A stretch of DNA of 9,071 nt from CAYRGQ01 sp964444885 (GCA_964444885.1 CAYUIZ010000119.1:1-9071); one strand, 5' to 3'. Counted from the first letter of the stretch, positions 1 to 6,575 are shown. The notes: generated by a model from the letters alone, not told the origin. Made by a program: numbers and translations.

Positions 1-42
1 GGGGAAACCGACCAGGCAAGCGAAATTTGTGACAAAACAGCT

Positions 43-74
43 GATTAGGAAAAAAAAACAACCATTTTTTAATC
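43..74. terminator. AT-rich imperfect inverted repeat, possible terminator of an upstream gene
   Basis: GATTA at 43-47 and a following A-run (50-58) can pair with the T-run at 65-70 and TAATC at 70-74, leaving a two-base GG bulge. A reading frame open from base 1 ends in TAG at 46-48, just where the repeat begins, so this could be the terminator of a + strand gene whose body lies left of the window. The stem is almost all A/T and the 15 visible codons are too few to identify, so this is a weak call. Confidence 0.2.
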
Positions 75-143
75 GGAGCTTAATTTAAAGGCGACTTCCC
101 TGTGCCTCCTTGCCATTGGCCATGAGCCATCCCAAAAAAACAC

Positions 144-151
144 TATCTTTG
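144..151 (+). promoter_or_regulatory. Bacteroidota -7 promoter element of rnpB
   Basis: TATCTTTG matches the Bacteroidota primary-sigma -7 consensus TAnnTTTG exactly. It ends 7 bases before base 159, where the P1 helix of RNase P RNA begins, which is the usual distance from this element to the transcription start. No clear -33 TTTG is visible at the usual spacing; the nearest TTG triplets (110-112 and 116-118) are too far upstream. Confidence 0.65.
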
Positions 152-158
152 CGTCCAA

Positions 159-559
159 AGCAAACCTGTTCTATCGCTGTCCCGCCTTAGCGGGAGGGAG
201 GAAAGTCCGGACAACGCAGCGCGCCCCGCTTCCTAACGGGAAGGATTCGCCGATAGGCGGATACGGAAAGTGCCACAGAAAATATACCGTCACGCCTATT
301 GGCGTGATAAGGGTGAAAACGTGAGGTAAGAGCTCACGGCTTTGCGTGGCGACACGCATCGCGGTAAACCCCGGGGGTTGCAAGGCCAAATAGGTCGCGG
401 TATGCCAGGGAGTTGCGCGCTTCCCGCTGGCGCAAGCTGGCGGCCGCGACGGGTAGGCCGCTTGAGCAGGCCAGTGATGGCCCGCCTAGATAAATGATAG
501 AAGGTTGCTTCGTTTCGGCGGAGCGGCTACAGAATCCGGCTTATAGGGTTTGCTTTTTT
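159..559 (+). ncRNA. rnpB: RNase P RNA (bacterial type A)
   Basis: This is the catalytic RNA of ribonuclease P, which removes the 5' leader from precursor tRNAs. The universally conserved 5' block GAGGAAAGTCCGGAC is at 198-212 and its 3' partner ACAGAATCCGGCTTAT at 529-544; together they form the P4 core. Between them are other RNase P hallmarks: CCACAGAAAAT (about 273-283), GGGTGAAAA and GAGGTAAGAGCTCAC (about 311-339), GGTAAACCCC (about 362-372), GCAAGGCCAAATAGG (about 380-394) and TAGATAAATGATAG (487-500). The ends are set by the P1 pairing of AGCAAACC (159-166) with GGTTTGCT (547-554). That helix runs straight into six T (554-559), so the 3' end doubles as the terminator. A hairpin at 180-195 (CCTTA-type loop) fits P3, and TCACGCC/GGCGTGA at 290-307 fits the P8/P9 region. 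Ends are approximate to a few bases. Confidence 0.97.
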
Positions 560-571
560 ACTGACAATACG

Positions 572-586
572 CTATACTATACTATA
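572..586 (+). repeat. Three tandem CTATA units before the response-regulator start codon
   Basis: CTATA occurs three times in a row (572-576, 577-581, 582-586) and is followed by a single G and then the ATG at 588. It lies in the 28-base gap between the rnpB T-run and the regulator gene. It may be the AT-rich unstructured leader typical of Bacteroidota translation starts, or hold a promoter -7 region (TATACT/TATAG). No exact TAnnTTTG is present in this gap. Confidence 0.7.
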
Positions 587-587
587 G

Positions 588-1985
588 ATGACAAAAATAC
601 TAATTATCGATGACGAACGTGCGATCCGCAGCACGCTGAAAGAGATTCTGGAATACGAAAATTACCAAGTGCTGGATACGGATAATGGTATCGACGGCTT
701 GGCGATTATCAAGAAAGAGGCGATCGACTTGGTCTTGTGTGATATTAAAATGAGTAAAATGGACGGGATGCAGGTGCTCAGCGAGGCCCTTGCCATCAAA
801 CCCGACCTGCCGTTCATTATGATATCCGGTCACGGCACCATCGAAACGGCCGTAGAGGCCAGCAAGAAAGGTGCGTATGATTTCATCTCGAAACCGCCCG
901 ACTTGAACCGTCTGCTCATTACCGTGCGCAATGCGCTGGAGCGCGGTACGCTCGTGACCGAAACCAAGGTGCTGAAGCGCAGGGTCAGTAAGACGCGGGA
1001 TATCTTGGGTGGCTCGGACGCCGTGGCGCGGATTAAAGATACCATTGAACGTGTTGCGCCGACCGACGCCCGCGTGCTGATTACCGGCGCCAACGGGAGC
1101 GGCAAGGAGCTTGTTGCGCGTTGGCTGCACGAGAAGTCTTCGCGGTCCGGTTCCCCCTTGATTGAGGTGAACTGTGCGGCTATTCCATCGGAATTGATAG
1201 AAAGTGAGCTCTTTGGCCATGAAAAAGGCTCATTTACATCGGCGGTGAAGCAACGTATCGGTAAATTTGAACAGGCGCATAACGGCACGCTGTTCCTCGA
1301 CGAGATTGGCGACATGAGCTTGTCGGCCCAGGCTAAGGTGTTGCGCGCCCTGCAGGAAAATAAAATTACCCGGGTAGGTGGCGAAAAGGAGATCGAGGTA
1401 AACGTACGCGTCGTGGCAGCGACGAACAAGGATTTGGTGAAGGAAATCGATGAGGGCAACTTCCGGATGGACCTTTACCACCGGTTGAGCGTCATTGTCA
1501 TTCACGTGCCCGCATTGACCGAACGAAAGGAGGATATTCCTATCCTGACGGCGCATTTCTGTGAGGAGATCTGCAACGAATATAGCATCCCGGTCAAAAC
1601 GTTCACGCCAGAAGCAATGGCTGCCCTGCAGACCTTGTCCTGGACCGGAAATATCCGTGAATTGCGCAACATGGTGGAACGGTTGATTATCCTCAGTGAT
1701 AAGTCGATCACCGACAAAGACGTCATCACCTATGCCAATCCCGCTTCGGTTACGCTGTCTGCTGCCCAACCTGCGGCGGCCGGCCCCACCAATCGGGGTA
1801 CGGGGCTAAATTACGACGGTTTTGAATCCTTCCAGGACTTTAAGGACTTTGCCGAAAAAGAATACATCCAGTACAAGCTGGAGAAGAATGCCTGGAATGT
1901 ATCGAAAACGGCGGACGAGATTGATATTCAACGCAGCCACCTCTATAGCAAGATCGAGAAGTACAAGCTCAAGCGCGACGCGTAA
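588..1985 (+). CDS. Sigma-54-dependent response regulator, NtrC family
   Basis: A cytoplasmic two-component output protein of 465 residues that should, when phosphorylated, activate RNA polymerase holding sigma-54. Three domains are visible. (1) Receiver, residues 1-120: acidic pair D8/D9, phospho-acceptor D52 (LCDIKM), S80 and K102 (SKPP). (2) AAA+ ATPase, about 138-372: Walker A GANGSGKE at 167-174, where most relatives have GESGTGKE; Walker B TLFLDEIGD at 234-242; VAATNKDL at 277-283; sensor II region WTGNIRELRN at 352-361. The sigma-54 contact loop reads GSFTSA (214-219) instead of GAFTGA. (3) Fis-type helix-turn-helix, about 423-463, ending SHLYSKIEKYKLKR. A low-complexity Ala/Pro/Gly linker (about 385-408) joins domains 2 and 3. 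The start is fixed by the standard receiver opening MTKILIIDDE. There is no Shine-Dalgarno sequence. No histidine kinase lies in the window, so partner and targets are unknown. The gene follows rnpB by 28 bases and converges on the Nudix gene. Confidence 0.95.
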   Translation: MTKILIIDDERAIRSTLKEILEYENYQVLDTDNGIDGLAIIKKEAIDLVLCDIKMSKMDGMQVLSEALAIKPDLPFIMISGHGTIETAVEASKKGAYDFISKPPDLNRLLITVRNALERGTLVTETKVLKRRVSKTRDILGGSDAVARIKDTIERVAPTDARVLITGANGSGKELVARWLHEKSSRSGSPLIEVNCAAIPSELIESELFGHEKGSFTSAVKQRIGKFEQAHNGTLFLDEIGDMSLSAQAKVLRALQENKITRVGGEKEIEVNVRVVAATNKDLVKEIDEGNFRMDLYHRLSVIVIHVPALTERKEDIPILTAHFCEEICNEYSIPVKTFTPEAMAALQTLSWTGNIRELRNMVERLIILSDKSITDKDVITYANPASVTLSAAQPAAAGPTNRGTGLNYDGFESFQDFKDFAEKEYIQYKLEKNAWNVSKTADEIDIQRSHLYSKIEKYKLKRDA

Positions 1986-1999
1986 ACCATTGCTAGCCG

Positions 2000-2608
2000 C
2001 TAGGACACGGTGTCTAGAATATCCTCAATAAGGCGATAGGTGTTCTTCCGGATCTTGGGGAAGCGGTCTTTGGGGAGCCAAACGGCATCCGTGATATCCT
2101 CGGCCTGTTGTGGTTTTAGCTTGGGTACTTTGTTGACGCCCATTTCAAACCAATGCGTGGCTTTGAGCACCAGTTCGCCCCGCAACGTGTAGGCGTGGTA
2201 GGTTTTTTGGATTTTCGGGCCGAGGTAGTTCACCTTGATGCCGCATTCTTCCTCCACTTCGCGGACAGCGGCGTCTTTGATTTTCTCGCCTTCATCGAGC
2301 TTTCCCTTGGGCAGATCCCATTTTCCTAACCGAAAGATCAGCAAGTAGTCGCCTTCGCCGTTCTTGACCAAGCCGCCGCCAGCGACGATTGCCGTGAACT
2401 TGTCGGCCAGCTTTTTGAGCGAAGCTTTGGGATCGGCTGTCAATACCCAATAATCGACCGTCTTTTTGCTGTTTTTGGTGGCTTTATAGAGTTTTTCGAG
2501 ATCAATCTCTTGATGGTCAATCGCTTGTATTCCTTTGTCGGGGGCTGGGGAGAAATCGGCAAAAATGAGAGCCGATTCGTTCATATAAATTTTATAAATT
2601 TGCGCCAT
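2000..2608 (-). CDS. Nudix hydrolase
   Basis: A 202-residue cytoplasmic hydrolase of nucleoside-diphosphate-linked compounds; the substrate cannot be read from sequence. The Nudix box GX5EX7REUXEEXGU is complete at residues 102-124: G102, E108, then R116-E117-V118-E119-E120-E121-C122-G123-I124, with E120/E121 as metal ligands. It is preceded by GKWDLPKGKL (95-104), the strand-loop typical of the fold. About 70 residues lie before the Nudix domain, a longer N-terminal part than in minimal 140-150-residue Nudix enzymes; it has no motif I recognise. The ATG at 2608 overlaps the pyrE ATG through the palindrome CATG. An alternative start at codon 9 (2584, MNESALIF) would open a 22-base gap to the pyrE ATG. 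I keep the first start because IYKIYMNES reads as one continuous first strand, but this is judgement. The 3' end meets the response-regulator stop after 14 bases with no clear hairpin between them. Confidence 0.92.
   Translation of the reverse strand: MAQIYKIYMNESALIFADFSPAPDKGIQAIDHQEIDLEKLYKATKNSKKTVDYWVLTADPKASLKKLADKFTAIVAGGGLVKNGEGDYLLIFRLGKWDLPKGKLDEGEKIKDAAVREVEEECGIKVNYLGPKIQKTYHAYTLRGELVLKATHWFEMGVNKVPKLKPQQAEDITDAVWLPKDRFPKIRKNTYRLIEDILDTVS
2595..2602 (+). promoter_or_regulatory. Candidate -7 promoter element of pyrE, inside the Nudix reading frame
   Basis: TAAATTTG is an exact TAnnTTTG match on the + strand, in a very AT-rich stretch (2583-2601). By the spacing seen at rnpB the transcript would begin near 2608-2610, on top of or just after the first pyrE ATG (2607) and 6-8 bases before its fourth codon, an in-frame ATG at 2616. 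It also lies within codons 3-5 of the oppositely oriented Nudix gene. No -33 TTTG is visible. An exact match to six fixed bases is expected a few times by chance in a window this long, so position is the main support. Confidence 0.5.
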
Positions 2609-3248
2609 GAATAGTATGAAAGAGGTTGAACAAAAAGTTGCCGAATCCCTGTTGCAAATTAAAGCAATAAAATTACAACCTAAAACACCTTTTACCTGGG
2701 CCTCTGGATGGAAGTCGCCGATCTACTGCGACAACCGTGTTGCACTGTCCCATCCGTCTATACGGACGTACATCCGGCAGAAGTTGTCGGAAGTCGTTCA
2801 GGAAGAGTTTGGTTCCGTCCAGATGATATCGGGCGTCGCTACGGCTGGCATTCCGCAAGGCGTGCTGGTAGCGCAGGAGTTAGGGCTGCCTTTTACATAC
2901 GTGCGAAGCGATGCGAAGGCGCACGGCCGCCAAAACCAGATCGAAGGTGAAGTGGTTGAAGGCCAGCGCGTGGTGGTGATCGAAGATCTTGTATCTACCG
3001 GAATGAGCAGCTTGCGTGCTGTCAAGGCATTGCGCGAAGCGGGTTGTGACGTGGTAGGACTGGTGTCGATTTTCAACTACGGGTTTGAGGAGGCTACGCG
3101 GAATTTTGCCGAAGCCAAATGCCGGTTGATCAGCCTTTGTACCTACGATTCCCTGATTGATTTTGCCATTGAACATAACTACGTACAGCAGGTGGACGCC
3201 GAGTTGCTCCGCGAGTGGCGGCTTATCCCCAGCACCTGGGGACAGTAA
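2607..3248 (+). CDS. pyrE: Orotate phosphoribosyltransferase
   Basis: This enzyme joins orotate to PRPP to give orotidine 5'-monophosphate, the fifth step of de novo pyrimidine synthesis, in the cytoplasm. Its 213 residues match the usual PyrE length. The PRPP-binding motif VVVIEDLVSTGMS is at 122-134, the flexible catalytic loop KAHGRQNQIEGE at 104-115, and the N-terminal orotate-side segment FTWASGWKSPIYCDNR at 29-44, characteristic of the family. SGVATAGIPQG (75-85) and YVRSDAKAHG (98-107) are also typical. The start is ambiguous between ATG 2607 (MNSMKEV) and ATG 2616 (MKEVEQK); the predicted promoter favours 2616. An SRPBCC gene follows after 39 bases on the same strand, so the two are probably co-transcribed. 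No other pyrimidine gene is in the window. Confidence 0.96.
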   Translation: MNSMKEVEQKVAESLLQIKAIKLQPKTPFTWASGWKSPIYCDNRVALSHPSIRTYIRQKLSEVVQEEFGSVQMISGVATAGIPQGVLVAQELGLPFTYVRSDAKAHGRQNQIEGEVVEGQRVVVIEDLVSTGMSSLRAVKALREAGCDVVGLVSIFNYGFEEATRNFAEAKCRLISLCTYDSLIDFAIEHNYVQQVDAELLREWRLIPSTWGQ

Positions 3249-3287
3249 GGCGCATACAGCCCACTGTTTTTAAACACCCGGTCTTCT

Positions 3288-3686
3288 ATGACAACGATCC
3301 AAAACTCGGTTACCCTCAGCCATCCTGCTCCGCAGGTGTACGCGTTCCTGGCGGACTGCAACAACCACGAGGCGCTGATGCCTGAGAATATCTACAACTG
3401 GTCGTCGACCCGTGATGAAGCGCGGTTCACCATCCAAAACATGGCTAAATTAGCCTTGAAAGTAGACCATCGCGAAGAAAATCGGGAAGTGGTATTTGTT
3501 CCGTCGGAAAAGGCGCCGTTTGACGTGACGCTCCGGTGGGTGCTGGAACCCCATGACAACGGGCAGACGACAGCGACGTTGCGCATCGACGCGGACTTGA
3601 ATATGATGATGAAGATGCTGGCCGCTGGCCCGCTCCAAAAACTCGTCGACCATCAACTCGCCCAGCTGGCAACCGTATTGGCCTAG
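3288..3686 (+). CDS. SRPBCC (START/Bet v1-like) family protein
   Basis: A 132-residue soluble protein with the outline of the SRPBCC ligand-binding fold. It opens with the first strand and helix (IQNSVTLSHPAPQVYAFLAD, residues 4-23). Next comes the N/E-rich helix and loop HEALMPENIYNW (27-38), then alternating strands, including FDVTLRWVLEP (78-88) and TTATLRIDADL (94-104). It ends in the long C-terminal helix MMMKMLAAGPLQKLVDHQLAQLATVLA (106-132) that closes the ligand cavity. There is no signal peptide or membrane segment, so it is probably cytoplasmic; ligand and role are unknown. It starts 39 bases after the pyrE stop with no terminator between, which suggests one operon, but nothing shows a role in pyrimidine synthesis. 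It converges on the DUF2892 gene with a 30-base gap. Confidence 0.82.
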   Translation: MTTIQNSVTLSHPAPQVYAFLADCNNHEALMPENIYNWSSTRDEARFTIQNMAKLALKVDHREENREVVFVPSEKAPFDVTLRWVLEPHDNGQTTATLRIDADLNMMMKMLAAGPLQKLVDHQLAQLATVLA

Positions 3687-3716
3687 CAACGGCTTGTCTG
3701 CCGTCGCTGATACCAT

Positions 3717-4100
3717 TTACACGATTTCGGAAGGGAGTGTCACGCGCTTAGGCTCCACGACGGTGATGTCGCGCACGCCAGTCATTTGTTCCTTGATGGG
3801 GCAGTAGCCCGTGGCGCCCCGCAGCAATAGTGCGCTTCCGGCAACAACTTCCAGCAAGGCGGAAAATGGCGACCGGAATGCATTGCTAACTCCAGTGTAC
3901 AAGATGAAAGCGCCAGCGGCGATGGAAACCGCCCGTTCTGACGTGACGATATTGCGGCGTTCCTTCGCAAATTCGTATTTGTCGCGCACCGTGGCAATCA
4001 GTTCCATTGCTTTCTCACTTGTCATAGCCTCTTTGATGCGATTTGTCGCTTCTTCCGCTGTATTGGCTACTGTGTTCTTTATTTTAGTTTTCGCACACAT
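3717..4100 (-). CDS. Small membrane protein with a DUF2892 (YgaP-type) domain
   Basis: A 127-residue protein with three parts. Residues 1-53 are charged and helical (KIKNTVANTAEEATNRIKEA, then KAMELIATVRDKYEFAKERR), with no signal peptide. Residues 54-104 look like the DUF2892 membrane domain: TSERAVSIAAGAFILYTG (53-70) as the first membrane segment, SALLEVVAGSALLLRG (80-95) as the second, and the closing motif GATGYCPIKE (95-104), which matches the G-x-T-G-x-CP pattern at the end of this domain. Residues 105-127 are a short hydrophilic tail. In E. coli YgaP the domain is the membrane anchor of a rhodanese, handling sulfane sulfur; here the rhodanese part is absent. The divergent neighbour, a TauE/SafE transporter, belongs to a family often linked to sulfur compounds, so a joint sulfur role is plausible but inferred. 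The start at ATG 4100 has no Shine-Dalgarno sequence; an internal ATG at codon 26 is less likely. Confidence 0.72.
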   Translation of the reverse strand: MCAKTKIKNTVANTAEEATNRIKEAMTSEKAMELIATVRDKYEFAKERRNIVTSERAVSIAAGAFILYTGVSNAFRSPFSALLEVVAGSALLLRGATGYCPIKEQMTGVRDITVVEPKRVTLPSEIV

Positions 4101-4215
4101 AATGAGTAGAGTTTATGTCATGCACGGGCGCTGGCTTTGCTAGCAATCACGCGCCAGCAATAGCACCCGGCCATTTGATAAATCAACCAATTAACGCGTA
4201 ATTTGTTTTATGGCG

Positions 4216-4223
4216 CAAAAATA
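4216..4223 (-). promoter_or_regulatory. Weak candidate -7 element upstream of the DUF2892 gene
   Basis: The minus strand reads TATTTTTG here, an exact TAnnTTTG. It would give a leader of roughly 105-110 bases before the ATG at 4100. There is no -33 TTTG at the expected spacing, and the A-rich context makes a chance match likely. Confidence 0.25.
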
Positions 4224-4286
4224 ATGTAGTAGCCCCGCCTTCGTATAAGCTAGGCGTGGACTAAAGCGTCCATTTGACTGGTTCCC

Positions 4287-5072
4287 ATGGAAGTATTAGG
4301 GTATGCCCTTGCGGTTTTTATTGGTGTAGTGTTGGGATTGATCGGCGGCGGCGGCTCCATACTCGCCGTTCCTGTATTGGTATACGTCTTTCACTTGGAT
4401 CCGACCATTGCTACGTCCTATTCGTTGTTTATTGTAGGGGTGACCAGTTTGGCAGGTGCGGGCTTTCAGGCCACCAAAGGCAACGTCGACTTCCGGGCCA
4501 TCGTAGCTTTTGGGATCACCTCCGTGCTGACGGTATTCCTCACGCGAAAATACCTGCTTCCGGTTATTCCCGAGGAATTGTTCCGCGTGGCTGGTTTTGC
4601 CGTTCTCCGTTCCACCGCTATCATGATTCTCTTCTCTGCATTGATGCTGTCCTCTTCGGTGTCGATGATTCTAGGCTATAACCGCGCCGACGGCAATAAA
4701 AAAGGAAAGTATGTGTTCCTGCAGCTTGGGATGCTCGGCGTCGCTATTGGCCTAGTGACTGGCCTGCTTGGCGCGGGCGGCGGGTTCTTGATTATACCGA
4801 CGTTGGTTATTTTGGCCCAAATGCCCATCAAGCGCGCCATTGGCACGTCATTGCTAATTATTGCGATCAACTCGTTGGTGGGGTTTGCCGGAGACATCGG
4901 CCAAGTGCGTATCGACTGGAAGTTCTTGCTGTCCTTTCTTTCAATCACTATAGCGGGTGTGATTGCCGGTAGCCTGCTCGGCAGGCGGGTGTCAGGCGAC
5001 AGGCTCCGGGGTGGCTTTGGCTGGTTCCTGCTCACCATGGGGATCTATATTCTTAGCCGGGAACTGTTTTAG
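4287..5072 (+). CDS. TauE/SafE (TSUP) family membrane transporter
   Basis: A 261-residue inner-membrane protein with about eight hydrophobic segments and the internal duplication of the TSUP family (often annotated sulfite exporter). The two signature repeats are GLIGGGGSILAVPVLV (17-32) and GLLGAGGGFLIIPTLV (159-174), each a glycine-rich turn followed by a helix. The halves are split by a polar cytoplasmic loop, YNRADGNKKGKY (131-142). Family members move sulfite, sulfonates, thiosulfate or related organic anions; the substrate here is not known. The start at ATG 4287 puts the first helix at residues 4-17, as expected. Just upstream TCCATTTG (4269-4276) is one base from TAnnTTTG and could be a -7 element, with transcription starting very close to the ATG. 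A run of seven T at 5203-5209 is the only terminator-like sequence before the convergent oxidoreductase gene, and its preceding stem is poor. Confidence 0.9.
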   Translation: MEVLGYALAVFIGVVLGLIGGGGSILAVPVLVYVFHLDPTIATSYSLFIVGVTSLAGAGFQATKGNVDFRAIVAFGITSVLTVFLTRKYLLPVIPEELFRVAGFAVLRSTAIMILFSALMLSSSVSMILGYNRADGNKKGKYVFLQLGMLGVAIGLVTGLLGAGGGFLIIPTLVILAQMPIKRAIGTSLLIIAINSLVGFAGDIGQVRIDWKFLLSFLSITIAGVIAGSLLGRRVSGDRLRGGFGWFLLTMGIYILSRELF

Positions 5073-5213
5073 TCTGGCAAACGCTTTTGGCACGATTGGC
5101 GCTAACCTGTCTTGCTTGCCCCGCTTTTGTCCGGAGCGTACGAGCCTAGCCCGCGCGCAGATTCGCGTCGACAAGCGCAAGCAGCAACTCGGATTTCTCC
5201 CGTTTTTTTCAAC

Positions 5214-6575
5214 TTAGCCGTTAAACGGATGCTTCCACGGGCTACGGTATGGACGGCGCAAGAGTGCGGTGGCTTCGGCGTCCCCGGGGCAGATTTTACG
5301 CACCGGATCGTACGACAACGGCCGGCCAAGTTGCATAGACAGGTTAGCCAGAATGCAGCTTGCCGATGAAATATGGCCTTCTTCGATATCCGCGACAGGC
5401 AAATGATTTTTTTCGATGGCAGACAGGAGGTCCAGCATGTGTCCGCGGGTGGCAGGGGCGGTATGTAATTCGATACGATGCTCATGGAGGTCTTCGGGAA
5501 ATTCCTCGCGCTCATACACGACGTCCTTCACTATGCGCTCGCCTTGTCCAGCCGGGATAAATTCGTATTTCATCACGCTGCCCTTGAGCGTACCCTTATC
5601 CCCGTAGAGGGTAAAACCCCAAGGGTATTCCGGGTCGGCAGCCGTTCCCCAGCTGCGGTGTTGCCAGATGCAGTTGAGTTCGTCGTACTCAAAAACAGCG
5701 GTTTGCGTGTCGGCGATATTGGATTTACCTCCTTGTTGCACGTAGATGCCTCCAGTTGCGCTCACTCGCCTGGGCCATGGAAGCTGCAATAGCCAGCGAA
5801 CCGTGTCAAACATATGCACGCACATATCGCCGGTGATACCGTTGCTGTACTCCATGAAAGTCCGCCACCAGCCGCCGTGCGGCAGCCCATCGTAGGGGCG
5901 GAGCGGAGCCGGACCTGTCCACATATCGTAATCCAGAAAATCAGGCACCGGTTCCACGGGCGGATTGCCATCGCGCCGCATATGGTAGTAGCAGTACATC
6001 TCGACATGGGATATCTTGCCGAGCAAACCTTGGTCGATGATGCGTTGCTTGGCGTCGATGAGGTGGGGTGTGCTTCGCCGCTGGGTGCCGATCTGTACCT
6101 TTCGGTTGTGTTTGCGGGCGGCGGCTAGGATGGCTTCTCCTTCGAGCACGTCGACACTCACGGGCTTCTGGAGGTATAGGTGTGCACCGGCTTTGATGGA
6201 ATCGATGGCTTGCAGGGCGTGCCAATGGTCGGGTGAGCCGATGACCATGAGGTCGAATTGGTGTTTGTCCAGCATTTGCCGGTAATCGCCGTACAAGGCC
6301 GGCACTTTTCCGGAGGCTTGCCGTTGGCTGATGAGCCGACCCGCCTCTTCAAGATGGTTACGGTCTACATCGCAGATAGCCACCACATCGACATCGCGCA
6401 CCTGTATGAGTTTGAAGAGGTCGCTTTTCCCGTACCAGCCCGCACCAATCAGCCCCACGCGCATCGCGGCAGGCGAGGATGACGCAACCATTCCCTTCGC
6501 TTGCAACATGGAAAGTGCTAGGGCGGCCCCCGTACGTTGTATGAATTTTCTGCGGTTTAACTCCGTGTATCCCAT
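5214..6575 (-). CDS. Tat-exported Gfo/Idh/MocA family oxidoreductase
   Basis: A 453-residue NAD(P)-dependent dehydrogenase-like protein, probably periplasmic. It begins with a twin-arginine signal: NRRKFIQRTG (7-16), then the hydrophobic stretch AALALSMLQA (17-26). The Rossmann nucleotide-binding motif VGLIGAGWYG is at 40-49, with ICDVD at 67-71. The family's EKP motif, whose lysine is catalytic, appears as LQKPVS (135-140), so K137 is kept but glutamate is replaced by glutamine. SPDHWHA (114-120), GTQRRS (163-168), GDMCVHMFDTVRW (249-261, with H254 and D257 in the active-site region) and a C-terminal RRPYRSPWKHP (440-450) are typical of the long secreted Bacteroidota/Planctomycetota branch. 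Many relatives act on sugars, alcohols or glycosides, but no sugar-utilisation gene is nearby to suggest a substrate. It lies 191 bases downstream of the 7TM-HD gene on the same strand, and that gap is full of hairpins, so separate or attenuated expression is possible. Confidence 0.93.
   Translation of the reverse strand: MGYTELNRRKFIQRTGAALALSMLQAKGMVASSSPAAMRVGLIGAGWYGKSDLFKLIQVRDVDVVAICDVDRNHLEEAGRLISQRQASGKVPALYGDYRQMLDKHQFDLMVIGSPDHWHALQAIDSIKAGAHLYLQKPVSVDVLEGEAILAAARKHNRKVQIGTQRRSTPHLIDAKQRIIDQGLLGKISHVEMYCYYHMRRDGNPPVEPVPDFLDYDMWTGPAPLRPYDGLPHGGWWRTFMEYSNGITGDMCVHMFDTVRWLLQLPWPRRVSATGGIYVQQGGKSNIADTQTAVFEYDELNCIWQHRSWGTAADPEYPWGFTLYGDKGTLKGSVMKYEFIPAGQGERIVKDVVYEREEFPEDLHEHRIELHTAPATRGHMLDLLSAIEKNHLPVADIEEGHISSASCILANLSMQLGRPLSYDPVRKICPGDAEATALLRRPYRSPWKHPFNG

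Noticed and set aside
1..48. C-terminal tail of an upstream gene ending in TAG at 46-48
   Set aside because: Fifteen open codons are too few to tell from chance, a second frame is open to 88, and no family can be recognised.
600..1459. Two long antisense open frames (about 206 and 209 codons) opposite the response regulator
   Set aside because: They lie wholly within a gene with clear receiver and AAA+ motifs, show no recognisable domain, and contain composition typical of antisense frames (runs of Arg, Ser, His). They are shadows of the real frame.
1986..1999. Bidirectional terminator between the convergent regulator and Nudix genes
   Set aside because: The 14-base gap contains no inverted repeat of useful length and no T-run on either strand.
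4198..4210. TAATTTG upstream of the TSUP gene as a promoter element
   Set aside because: It has one base too few between TA and TTTG to match TAnnTTTG, and it lies about 80 bases from the start codon.
5088..5103. Sigma-54-like sequence TGGCACG-N4-GCGCT on the + strand
   Set aside because: The -24 half is perfect and the GG/GC spacing is right, but the -12 half is poor (GCGCT for TTGCA), and no + strand gene lies downstream, only the 3' end of a convergent gene. Probably chance, although the window does encode a sigma-54 activator.
5102..5515. A 137-codon minus-strand frame overlapping the end of the oxidoreductase gene
   Set aside because: It overlaps a gene with complete family motifs through its C-terminal RRPYRSPWKHP, and its translation has no recognisable domain or signal.
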